Assembly: GCA_041595255.1 (NCBI GenBank)
Contig: JBFHKR010000169.1
Location: 1-5,409, forward strand
From: PGYR01 sp041595255
GTDB lineage: Bacteria; Bacteroidota; Ignavibacteria; Kapaibacteriales; UBA2268
Direction: 5' to 3'
DNA: 5,409 nt
Part shown: positions 1-5,409 of the stretch, piece after piece
Layout of the letters: each line of letters opens with the position of its first letter
Position numbering within the stretch: position 1 is the stretch's first letter
Made by a program: the position numbers and the translations under genes
The notes under the pieces: model-generated
The model's input: only the letters and a program-made list of their open reading frames with translations
Database searches by the model: none
Told to the model about the DNA's origin: nothing

Positions 1-619
1 TACTCATAGTTTCACCCCTCTGGTCGCACTCTATAAAGTTTGTGGCAATGGATAGGTATTATAATGAAGAAGTACCAATAGATAGCATATTAGTCCACGA
101 TATGAATACTGGTGAAGAGAAGCTATACCAAACTGATTCACTTTTCTTCGAGACAGTAAGTTCTGTAGAAGAGCAGACAAAAGTAAATAGTCTTCATCTT
201 TATCCCAATCCAGTAGAAGATATTCTAAACATCAATACTAATAGTTCTGAAATAATAATCTCTGATATTAGTGGCAAAGTCCACTATAAATCTTCGACCG
301 TAATCTCAGGAAATGTATCACTCAATGTAGCAGGTTTACCCCAAGGTGTATATGCTTTTAGAAGTGGCAATCAAACACAAACTTTTATAAAAAACACCCC
401 AAGCAATGGACAAGATGTAAGGCTACTTTCTTCGTCTAATTCACCAAGTTCATTGGTAAAGGAAGCCGAAGTCCAATCACAATTTGACTATCGTTTTACT
501 ATTTACTCTGATGGTTTCAAACCTAAGAATTACTATACCAAAGCTCTAACAAAAGATACCGTTGTTGAGTTGGATATGTCAACTATAACTAGTGCTTTTG
601 ATGGAAAACATATTAGGGT
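1..619 (+). repeat. Direct repeat, head of copy 1 (paired with 1152-1770)
   Basis: This segment aligns without gaps to 1152-1770 at an offset of 1151 nt, with about 56 differences by hand count (~91% identity). It includes identical runs at 240-307 (68 nt) and 468-583 (116 nt). Similarity collapses immediately after the shared HIRV codons. The repeat reflects tandem duplication, possibly kept uniform by gene conversion. Confidence 0.9.
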
Positions 620-1121
620 GACTTTATTTATTAAAAACTATATTTCGGATTATAGCATAAAAGTACATCAGGATCCAGAAATAAAATATACCCGTAGTAA
701 TGACATTACAGAGATTTTAATTGATACTTTGCTTATAAGAAATGGTAAAGTAAATCTAGTGAAATATTATAAAAATGAAGATGAATACAACTTCGAAAAG
801 CATACGATTAAATTTGACATTGATACTCTGAATCAAACAATTAGTAATTTTAAATTGACTAAAGAATCTAATGTGAGGACTAGTAATATAAATGAATTTC
901 ATGACGAATTACAGTTATTTGTGTTTAACTTTGAAAAATTAGTACCTTATAACTTGAGTAATGACAATATAATATTTGGGTTCTTTAAAGAGCTAAATGC
1001 AATGATTTCATCAGAGAATCAGAAATATTCAAATTATGGTTGCTTAGGTCATTACACTAATTGGGATTTTCAATCATGTGACGTAAATAATTCCTACATC
1101 AAAATCGAGTTTATAGACTAA
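1..1121 (+). CDS. Secreted protein with internal T9SS-type sorting domain, copy 1 (5' end outside window)
   Basis: The reading frame is open from the window edge (first full codon at 3) and aligns with copy 2 downstream from its residue 12, so the true start should lie about 31 nt before the window; the GTG at 42 and ATG at 48 are internal. Expected full length is about 383 aa. The visible start is the end of a signal peptide (LIVSPLWS). Next come a short segment (VDRYYNEE-like, ending FFETVSS) and a complete T9SS type A-like sorting module: LYPNPVEDILNIN, IIISDISGKVHY, then LNVAGLPQGVYAFR and QTFIKN. A linker with FTIYSDGFKPKNYY follows, then a C-terminal domain of ~170 aa I do not recognise, ending SYIKIEFID. 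By family knowledge the protein is probably exported; its function is unknown. The sorting module is normally C-terminal, so its internal place is odd. The stop overlaps the next start (TAATG), suggesting co-transcription and coupled translation. Confidence 0.85.
   Translation, partial: LIVSPLWSHSIKFVAMDRYYNEEVPIDSILVHDMNTGEEKLYQTDSLFFETVSSVEEQTKVNSLHLYPNPVEDILNINTNSSEIIISDISGKVHYKSSTVISGNVSLNVAGLPQGVYAFRSGNQTQTFIKNTPSNGQDVRLLSSSNSPSSLVKEAEVQSQFDYRFTIYSDGFKPKNYYTKALTKDTVVELDMSTITSAFDGKHIRVTLFIKNYISDYSIKVHQDPEIKYTRSNDITEILIDTLLIRNGKVNLVKYYKNEDEYNFEKHTIKFDIDTLNQTISNFKLTKESNVRTSNINEFHDELQLFVFNFEKLVPYNLSNDNIIFGFFKELNAMISSENQKYSNYGCLGHYTNWDFQSCDVNNSYIKIEFID
1092..1120 (+). repeat. 29-nt perfect direct repeat at end of copy 1 (paired with 2246-2274)
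   Basis: The last codons of both paralogs, encoding SYIKIEFID, are identical base for base over 29 nt. The sequence on the 5' side is unrelated at the DNA level. The two repeats differ only after the stop begins: TAA in copy 1, TAG in copy 2. The spacing to the partner (1154 nt) differs from the head repeat by one codon. Confidence 0.9.
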
Positions 1122-2275
1122 TGAAAAAGCTATTAATCATATTCGCGTTTCTACTCATAGTTTCACCCCTCTGGTCCCATTCCATTAAGTTTTTGGCAGT
1201 GGATAGGTATTATAATGAAGAATTACCAATAGATAGCATATTAGTCCACGATATGAATACTGGTGAAGAGAAGCTATATTTAACTGATTCACTTTTCTTC
1301 GAGACTGTAAGTTCTGTAGAAGAGCAGACGAATAAAAATAGTCTTCATCTTTATCCCAATCCAGTAGAAGATATTCTAAACATCAACGTGAATAGTTCTG
1401 AAATAATAATCTCTGATATTAGTGGCAAAGTCCACTATAAATCTTCGACCGTAATCTCTGGAAGTATTACGCTAAATGTAGCAGGATTACCCCAAGGTGT
1501 ATATGCTATTAGAACAAGAAACAAATCACAAACTTTTATAAAAAACACACCAAGCAATGGGCAAGATATACGGCTTATTTCGACCTCTAGTACACCACAT
1601 TCACTAGTAAAGGAAGCAGAAGTCCAATCACAATTTGACTATCGTTTTACTATTTACTCTGATGGTTTCAAACCTAAGAATTACTATACCAAAGCTCTAA
1701 CAAAAGATACCGTTGTTGAGTTGGATATGTCAACAATAACTAGTGCATTTGATGGTAAGCATATTAGGGTATCAATTTATGTAGCAAATATGGGGCTAGA
1801 CCATAAATATAGTCAAACTAATGCACCTGACTATAGCAAAACAGAATATACAAACTATGAAGATCAGTATATTGATACATTAGTTATAAGAGCGGGAAAA
1901 ATTAGAATAGAAAAGTATTTTGAAGAATCTGACTATGGTCAAATATTTGATAAGAGAATACTTCTATTTGAAATAGACACTTTAAATCAAACTATAAGTA
2001 ATTTTACATTTAAAAACTCACATGACAAACGTTATAAAAATGGTTCTGATAGTCACCACGATATTTTCAATTCAACATTTAGTTTTACAGACACTATTCC
2101 TTATAACTCACAAAGTAATTTTAAAACGATAGCCTATTTTTCAGATTTGTCAATGAATTACTTTTACTATAAGGAAAAATCTTATTCCACATATTTTTCT
2201 ATTTATTATCAATTTTGGAAGGTGTTATCTTACAATCCCAAATTATCCTACATCAAAATCGAGTTTATAGACTAG
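1121..2275 (+). CDS. Secreted protein with internal T9SS-type sorting domain, copy 2 (complete)
   Basis: This is a 384-aa protein. Residues 1-19 form a clear signal peptide (MKKLL, hydrophobic core, SPLWS before HS). Residues 20-65 are a short segment that may be a small beta domain (weak guess). Residues ~74-142 match the T9SS type A sorting module: LHLYPNPVEDILNIN, then IIISDISGKVHY, LNVAGLPQGVYAIR and QTFIKN. Residues 143-206 are a linker with FTIYSDGFKPKNYY. Residues ~207-375 are a diverged C-terminal domain rich in Tyr, Phe, Ser and Asp, and the tail is SYIKIEFID. The first ~207 codons are nearly identical to copy 1. The C-terminal domain is homologous but much diverged, keeping islands such as IDTLNQTISNF. 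The ATG shares its A with the stop of copy 1 and no clear Shine-Dalgarno is visible, so re-initiation is likely. Export is probable; function and ligand are unknown. A paralogous adhesin-like or surface role is possible but not shown. Confidence 0.88.
   Translation: MKKLLIIFAFLLIVSPLWSHSIKFLAVDRYYNEELPIDSILVHDMNTGEEKLYLTDSLFFETVSSVEEQTNKNSLHLYPNPVEDILNINVNSSEIIISDISGKVHYKSSTVISGSITLNVAGLPQGVYAIRTRNKSQTFIKNTPSNGQDIRLISTSSTPHSLVKEAEVQSQFDYRFTIYSDGFKPKNYYTKALTKDTVVELDMSTITSAFDGKHIRVSIYVANMGLDHKYSQTNAPDYSKTEYTNYEDQYIDTLVIRAGKIRIEKYFEESDYGQIFDKRILLFEIDTLNQTISNFTFKNSHDKRYKNGSDSHHDIFNSTFSFTDTIPYNSQSNFKTIAYFSDLSMNYFYYKEKSYSTYFSIYYQFWKVLSYNPKLSYIKIEFID
1152..1770 (+). repeat. Direct repeat, head of copy 2 (paired with 1-619)
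   Basis: This is the second member of the long direct repeat. It covers the end of the signal peptide, the sorting module and the linker of copy 2. The 31 bases before it (1121-1151) presumably match sequence upstream of the window. Confidence 0.9.
2246..2274 (+). repeat. 29-nt perfect direct repeat at end of copy 2 (paired with 1092-1120)
   Basis: This is the second member of the short tail repeat, ending inside the TAG stop of copy 2. Together with the head repeat it brackets the diverged segment 1771-2245. Confidence 0.9.
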
Positions 2276-2334
2276 CCGAATATTAACAACAAAATTGTTT
2301 AATTTGAATTTCAAAAAAATAAACAATCCATTTA

Positions 2335-3066
2335 ATGTACGAATTTATAAAAAAGCTTGTCAAAAGAATTGTACCTGTTTCTTTCATTAGGAAGAACGAT
2401 AAATTATTGCGACGATTTGTTTCCCTCTCGTACAGGGGTAATGCCTACGAATGCAACATCTGCAATTTTACAATGAACAAGTTTATAGTCCTAAGTAATG
2501 GGAACAAACTTTGTCCGAAGTGTGGCAGCCTACCACGTACACGCCGACTATGGCAGCTAATAGAGCCATCAATTGCTGGTAAAGATATACTACAATTCTC
2601 ACCTTCCAAAAGTTTGAACGATAGAATAGCTAATAGCAACTCCAAAAGCTATGTAACTACAGATTACGAAGATGAGTTCGAGGCAGATAAAAAGCACGAT
2701 ATACAAGCAATAGATGAACTAGATAATAGCTTTGATATTGTTATCTGCTATCACGTATTGGAGCATATACCAGATGACAGAAAGGCAATCAGTGAACTAT
2801 ATAGAATACTTAGGCCTAATGGCAGTTGCTATATACAAACACCATTCAAAGATGGTGATATATACGAAGATAATAATATAAATACTCCCGAGGGAAGATT
2901 AGCGCATTTTGGGCAAGAGGATCACTTACGTATATATTCAGTTTCTGGATTGAAGTCGAGATTAGAAGAAAACGGTTTTAAAGTAGAGGTAAAAGAATAC
3001 TTAGAAACTGAAGACAATAGACTTGGAATGAGTAAGAAAGAATTAATATTAATAGCCAATAAATAA
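2335..3066 (+). CDS. Zinc-ribbon class I SAM-dependent methyltransferase
   Basis: This is a 243-aa protein. After a basic N-terminus (residues 1-35), four cysteines form CNIC (40-43) and CPKC (60-63), a likely zinc ribbon. A Methyltransf_11-like Rossmann domain follows. Strand 1 with motif I is ILQFSPS (85-91) in place of the usual glycine-rich loop. An acidic residue stands after strand 2 (D110), and HDIQ at 121-124 matches motif II/III. DIVICYHVLEHIPDD (134-148) is the typical post-motif, then LYRILRPNG (155-163) and the family signature FGQEDHLRIYS (192-201). I recall this motif set from methyltransferases found in many bacteria, often near glycan loci, but the substrate cannot be read from the sequence. 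It lies 59 nt after copy 2 on the same strand. No Shine-Dalgarno is visible before the ATG; the leader is A-rich. No key residue seems missing apart from the family-typical motif I variant. Confidence 0.88.
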   Translation: MYEFIKKLVKRIVPVSFIRKNDKLLRRFVSLSYRGNAYECNICNFTMNKFIVLSNGNKLCPKCGSLPRTRRLWQLIEPSIAGKDILQFSPSKSLNDRIANSNSKSYVTTDYEDEFEADKKHDIQAIDELDNSFDIVICYHVLEHIPDDRKAISELYRILRPNGSCYIQTPFKDGDIYEDNNINTPEGRLAHFGQEDHLRIYSVSGLKSRLEENGFKVEVKEYLETEDNRLGMSKKELILIANK

Positions 3067-3087
3067 ATTAAACTAGTCTTAAAAAAA

Positions 3088-3109
3088 TAAAGTAGTCCTT
3101 ATTACTTTA
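3088..3109 (+). terminator. Weak AT-rich hairpin after methyltransferase gene
   Basis: TAAAGTA (3088-3094) pairs with TACTTTA (3103-3109) around an 8-nt loop. It lies 21 nt after the methyltransferase stop, and only a short T run (3111-3113) follows. It could be a weak terminator separating this gene from the lipoprotein gene, or chance in AT-rich DNA. Confidence 0.25.
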
Positions 3110-3145
3110 ATTTGCCTTATATTGTGTTACACAAAAACAATCAAT

Positions 3146-3150
3146 AGGAG
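3146..3150 (+). promoter_or_regulatory. Shine-Dalgarno site of lipoprotein gene
   Basis: AGGAG ends 6 nt before the ATG at 3157. It is the clearest ribosome binding site in the window and fixes the start of the lipoprotein gene. Confidence 0.75.
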
Positions 3151-3156
3151 TATAGT

Positions 3157-3747
3157 ATGAAACTTGTAAAGTTCAGTATTTTGGTATTTTTATTCTCAAT
3201 TATATTAGTAGCTTGTGGAGATGATAGTTCGACTGACCCAGGTGATGAAGTTGAAACGCCAAATGGGAAAGTTACTATTATAACCACTGTTAATGGCGAT
3301 GAGCAGGATAGACGTATAATAGAAAGAAAAGGTGGGGAGATAACCCCGAATGAATACTCTATATCAGGGACTTATTCGAATACAGTCGGACAAATAGATA
3401 TAAGTATTTTCGAAGAGTCAATAACTGAATATAATTACAAAGTGAATTTGAGTGCGAAAATGAACGAGCTTAGAACAGGAACTTATATTTATACAGCAAA
3501 TGATGAAAAACTAAACTGGGGTAGTTATTCGAATATTACTTTTGGAACAGAGCAATATGAAGCTACAAATGTAACACTTGTAATTACAAAAGTAGAATAT
3601 ATTAGTATTACTGAACTTGTAGGTAGTTATTATATAACTGGTACATTGACCATGGATATGGAAAATCAAGTAAATGAAAACCCGAACGTTGAAGTCAATG
3701 TGTTATTCGAAAATATGGCAATAACAAAACTTATTACAGGGTTTTAG
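3157..3747 (+). CDS. Beta-rich lipoprotein of unknown function
   Basis: This is a 196-aa protein. Residues 1-19 are a lipoprotein signal peptide with lipobox LVAC, so Cys20 is the likely acylated residue after signal peptidase II cleavage. GDDSSTDPGDE follows, an acidic tether that resembles lipoprotein export signals of Bacteroidota and suggests an outer membrane, possibly surface, location (inference). Residues ~40-196 alternate polar and hydrophobic residues, as in a single beta-sandwich or small barrel, with SISGTYSN near 68-75, RTGTYIYTAN and YYITGTLTMDM further on. I recognise no catalytic motif. The mature domain contains no cysteine. The start is set by a good Shine-Dalgarno. It is preceded by a 90-nt gap and a weak hairpin, so it is probably its own transcription unit, ending at the strong hairpin near 3941-3980. 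Confidence 0.85.
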   Translation: MKLVKFSILVFLFSIILVACGDDSSTDPGDEVETPNGKVTIITTVNGDEQDRRIIERKGGEITPNEYSISGTYSNTVGQIDISIFEESITEYNYKVNLSAKMNELRTGTYIYTANDEKLNWGSYSNITFGTEQYEATNVTLVITKVEYISITELVGSYYITGTLTMDMENQVNENPNVEVNVLFENMAITKLITGF

Positions 3748-3940
3748 TTTCTAAAATTGAGTATCAATCTATTTTAATTGGGACTATTAATTTATAATAA
3801 AAGTGAAAGAATCATGAAAATAGTAAAAGAGTAGTTTAATGGACATATTTATAATGTTAGTGTCAAAATCGACTTTCGAAAGTGTTCCATTATCTACAGT
3901 CTTTTTGAATATTTAATTCAAATTAATCGACAAAATATTA
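3748..3940. other. Gene-free stretch between lipoprotein gene and terminator
   Basis: These 193 nt hold no convincing gene on either strand. The best candidates are a 6-codon and a 25-codon ORF (ATG at 3814 and at 3839), neither with a clear ribosome site. The stretch contains a 12-bp perfect palindrome, ACTTTCGAAAGT (3872-3883). Around it lies an imperfect inverted repeat, AATGGACA (3838-3845) against TGTTCCATT (3883-3891). It is probably the 3' untranslated region of the lipoprotein mRNA; any further role is unknown. Confidence 0.5.
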
Positions 3941-3980
3941 AAAAAGCTCAGTGTTAGAAATAAAACACTGAGCTTTTTTT
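3941..3980. terminator. Strong bidirectional rho-independent terminator
   Basis: AAAAAGCTCAGTGTT (3941-3955) pairs perfectly with AACACTGAGCTTTTT (3964-3978), a 15-bp stem with an 8-nt loop. Seven T follow the GC-containing core on the + strand, and the A run on the left gives a T run on the - strand. It sits between convergent genes: 193 nt after the lipoprotein stop and 28 nt from the stop of the - strand gene at 4009. It can therefore end transcription from both sides. Confidence 0.88.
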
Positions 3981-4008
3981 ATGTTATTTTCTAGACTTCA
4001 AATCTATT

Positions 4009-4494
4009 CTATTTTAAGATGTTCTCAAGAATTGTAACCCACTTATTAGCCAATTGTACTTCGCCGCTTAGTGTCATATGAATATTCTCGTTATACAATT
4101 CCAATACATTATTTGGCTTATTAGAGGTCTTATTAACTAAAACTATTTCAATTTTTTCTACGACCAATGTACTTGACTTACCTATTTTAACGGCTCTTTT
4201 CTCATTTATAAGTTTTACATCTTTTATATCATTTAGATTTATGATTTGCTCAAATTCATGATTTTTAGAGTGTCTAATAAAAAATAACTTTTTTTGAATA
4301 CTATCTATACCTATGGCTATATTGCTAAGAGTGTCTGATTGGTCTATATTACTGTTATACTCTATAGCGTATTTCTTCAACACTGAGTTCGATTTACCAC
4401 TTTTATTTTTATTTTTTATGTACACAAACGCAAAAGGTGCAACTACTACTACTAGTAGAGTAATAGACACCATAATAAATGTTTTCATTTCCAT
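4009..4494 (-). CDS. Single-pass membrane protein with small soluble domain, unknown function
   Basis: I start it at the ATG at 4494 (161 aa, MEMKTFIM) because AGGA lies 8 nt upstream; the in-frame ATG at 4530 adds 12 residues, has no such site, and overlaps a hairpin. Residues 5-26 are one hydrophobic membrane segment, followed by a basic stretch KNKNKSGK. That places the rest in the cytoplasm by the positive-inside rule, although a periplasmic location cannot be excluded. Residues ~55-161 are an alpha/beta domain: NIAIGIDSIQKKLFFIRHS, IINLNDIKDVKLINEKRAV, VEKIEIVLV, then ELYNENIHMTLSGEVQLANKW and a final helix. I recall similar small membrane proteins in many Bacteroidota without known function. 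The strand pattern with a final Trp-containing helix could be PH-like, but that is a guess. It is the last gene before the bidirectional terminator. Confidence 0.8.
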   Translation of the reverse strand: MEMKTFIMVSITLLVVVVAPFAFVYIKNKNKSGKSNSVLKKYAIEYNSNIDQSDTLSNIAIGIDSIQKKLFFIRHSKNHEFEQIINLNDIKDVKLINEKRAVKIGKSSTLVVEKIEIVLVNKTSNKPNNVLELYNENIHMTLSGEVQLANKWVTILENILK

Positions 4495-4502
4495 TTTTAT
4501 AT

Positions 4503-4506
4503 TCCT
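4503..4506 (-). promoter_or_regulatory. Shine-Dalgarno site deciding the start at 4494
   Basis: On the - strand AGGA is followed by 8 nt and then ATG at 4494. It supports this start over the longer reading from 4530. Confidence 0.55.
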
Positions 4507-4531
4507 AATTATTATTAATTTATACTTCAAT

Positions 4532-4559
4532 ATGGTTCGTAGTCATCAACTAGAACCAT
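4532..4559 (-). promoter_or_regulatory. Inverted repeat in leader of the 4009-4494 gene
   Basis: ATGGTTC (4532-4538) pairs with GAACCAT (4553-4559), and TAGT (4540-4543) with ACTA (4549-4552). This gives 11 base pairs with one bulged base (4539) and a 5-nt loop. It lies 37 nt upstream of the start at 4494. No T run follows on either strand, so it is not a usual terminator. It may be an operator or a leader-RNA hairpin; no known family is recognised. Confidence 0.5.
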
Positions 4560-4600
4560 TTACAAATAAGTTTTAGATCATCGTAGATATGAAGAATTAA

Positions 4601-4966
4601 TTAACTATAATCGTGGAATGGGAATAGAATTTTTGTTTTTCTTTGGAGAGATAATTCTTTACGTATTTGTTTGTAAAGAAAAGAAGTAATAGAGTCTATG
4701 TTAAACTCTATGTCTTTGTTTGCTAGTAATTGTAGATTACTATTGGATTTCGAATAGCTTTCTAAACTAGTACTAATTTTGAAAGATGAATATTCTGTTA
4801 TAATTACATTATAGAGAGTCGAATTATCATTTTTGTAATTATTAACTACAGTATTGGAGTCAGCTTCATTAACCGGGTTGATAGGAATAGAATAATAGCT
4901 AAAAGCAATTAGGAGATTAATAGCAATTAGAAAAGCTGAGACACAAATTTTAAAGTTTTTTGACAT
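4601..4966 (-). CDS. Small membrane-anchored or secreted protein, unknown
   Basis: This is a 121-aa protein that I do not recognise. Residues 7-24 are a hydrophobic segment after MSKNFK, either an uncleaved anchor or a signal peptide; there is no lipobox (Cys8 lies inside the segment start). Residues 30-75 are polar and rich in Asn, Ser and Tyr. Residues ~83-105 (DIEFNIDSITSFLYKQIRKEL) look helical and amphipathic. The end is basic and then aromatic (KTKILFPFHDYS). The ATG at 4966 lacks a clear Shine-Dalgarno; the leader is AT-rich. It lies 77 nt after the LpxH-like gene and 106 nt before the next gene on the same strand. Co-transcription is possible, but both gaps hold inverted repeats. The reading frame and signal-like N-terminus support a real gene, yet conservation is untested. 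Confidence 0.62.
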   Translation of the reverse strand: MSKNFKICVSAFLIAINLLIAFSYYSIPINPVNEADSNTVVNNYKNDNSTLYNVIITEYSSFKISTSLESYSKSNSNLQLLANKDIEFNIDSITSFLYKQIRKELSLQRKTKILFPFHDYS

Positions 4967-5011
4967 TTACAGATTCATAATATTTGGCAACTCAAAATTA
5001 GATGATTATTA

Positions 5012-5023
5012 TATGATATCATA
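5012..5023. promoter_or_regulatory. 12-bp AT-rich palindrome upstream of the 4601-4966 gene
   Basis: TATGATATCATA is a perfect palindrome located 45 nt before the ATG at 4966, in the gap after the LpxH-like gene. It could be a binding site for a dimeric regulator. In such AT-rich DNA a chance origin is quite possible. Confidence 0.3.
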
Positions 5024-5043
5024 ATGATTTATTCATTAGTCTT

Positions 5044-5409
5044 TCACACCCTCTCTAATCTAAACTCCTTTCCGTCGAATGTGCCGTAGCTGGGTTCGTG
5101 GATCCATTCGCCGAGGTTATAATAAGTTCCGTTGCCGTGCTTAAGTTCTAATCTTTTGTGGCGGTGGCCCATTATCACATAGTCGAACCCTTCGTCTATT
5201 TTCTTTTTTGCGAAGTTTACCATTCCCTCGTTTTCGCCATAGTCCTTTGTGTCTGTGTAAGAACGGCTTTTCTTGGAGCTGCCGCTGGCTAACCCAATTC
5301 CTATATCAGGGTGAATAATTCTATAGATGAAATTAGCTATTTTATTTCGGAGTATTGAGCGTAGAATTAGGTAACCAGTATCATTATCAGCTTTACCGTC
5401 TCCGTGCGA
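5044..5409 (-). CDS. LpxH-like UDP-2,3-diacylglucosamine diphosphatase, C-terminal part
   Basis: The last 121 residues are in frame up to the window edge; the N-terminal half, with the first metal-binding motifs of the calcineurin-like phosphoesterase fold, lies outside. The fragment starts with SHGDG, the His-Gly-Asp metal motif. A helical lid-like part follows (LRSILRNKIANFIYRIIHPDIGIGLA), then SKKSRSY and EGMVNFAKKKIDEGFDYVIMGHRHK, where GHRH is the last metal-binding motif. The protein ends NLGEWIHEPSYGTFDGKEFRLERV, typical of LpxH relatives in Bacteroidota. By family knowledge LpxH hydrolyses UDP-2,3-diacylglucosamine to lipid X and UMP in lipid A synthesis, at the inner membrane. Another phosphoesterase of the same superfamily is possible. 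The fragment is visibly richer in G+C than its neighbours, as expected of a conserved core gene. It is the first of three - strand genes. Confidence 0.85.
   Translation of the reverse strand, partial: SHGDGKADNDTGYLILRSILRNKIANFIYRIIHPDIGIGLASGSSKKSRSYTDTKDYGENEGMVNFAKKKIDEGFDYVIMGHRHKRLELKHGNGTYYNLGEWIHEPSYGTFDGKEFRLERV

Noticed and set aside
42..50. GTG at 42 or ATG at 48 as the start of the first protein
   Set aside because: The frame is open to the window edge and aligns codon by codon with the signal peptide of copy 2, so the start lies upstream of the window.
1..2275. CRISPR array, insertion sequence or diversity-generating retroelement
   Set aside because: The repeats are long coding duplications. 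No short regularly spaced repeats, transposase, terminal inverted repeats or reverse transcriptase are visible in the window.
2298..2306. TTTAATTTG as a Bacteroidota-type -7 promoter element (also at 3106-3114)
   Set aside because: Both sites miss one base of TAnnTTTG and have no matching TTG element at the right distance upstream. In AT-rich gaps this is weak evidence.
2445..2645. 66-codon ORF on the - strand inside the methyltransferase gene
   Set aside because: It lies wholly opposite the conserved zinc-ribbon and SAM-binding codons, and its protein resembles nothing I recognise.
3814..3957. Broken small gene read through one TAG (ATG at 3814)
   Set aside because: There is no recognisable protein, a poor ribosome site, and the frame ends inside the terminator stem. 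An open run of this length is expected by chance often enough.
4313..4576. 87-codon hydrophobic ORF on the + strand
   Set aside because: It is antisense to the membrane protein gene at 4009-4494. Its hydrophobic look is a by-product of AT-rich complementary codons, and it has no ribosome site.

Overview
This AT-rich window looks like a chromosomal piece from the Bacteroidota/Chlorobiota superphylum, possibly an Ignavibacteria- or Kapabacteria-like lineage. The reasons are type IX secretion (T9SS/Por) sorting-type sequences, a lipoprotein with an acidic stretch after its lipobox cysteine, and a Bacteroidota-style LpxH-like phosphoesterase. The taxonomic placement is inference from protein style only. 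Shine-Dalgarno-like sites are visible before two genes and absent before others.

Left part (1-2275, + strand): two tandem paralogous secreted proteins, the first cut by the window edge. Their stop and start overlap by one base (TAATG). Each carries a signal peptide (its start is lost in copy 1), a short beta-type segment, a T9SS type A-like sorting domain in an unusual internal position, a linker, and a C-terminal domain. The first ~620 nt of the two copies are about 91% identical by hand count, and the last 29 coding bases are identical. The ~470 nt between are strongly diverged. This mosaic pattern is the most notable feature of the window.

Middle (2335-3747, + strand): a class I SAM-dependent methyltransferase with an N-terminal CxxC/CxxC zinc ribbon, then an independent gene for a beta-rich lipoprotein with a good ribosome binding site. 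About 190 nt of apparently non-coding DNA follow, then a strong 15-bp hairpin with T/A tracts that can serve as a bidirectional terminator.

Right part (4009-5409, - strand): reading leftwards, the C-terminal 121 residues of an LpxH-like UDP-2,3-diacylglucosamine diphosphatase (lipid A pathway), a small membrane-anchored protein of unknown function, and a single-pass membrane protein with a small soluble domain. All three point toward the shared terminator. The gaps between them (77 and 106 nt) each hold an inverted repeat, so they could be one operon with internal regulation or separate units.

The genes do not form an obvious single pathway. The common theme is the cell envelope and surface: secreted T9SS-type proteins, a lipoprotein, membrane-anchored proteins and a lipid A enzyme.
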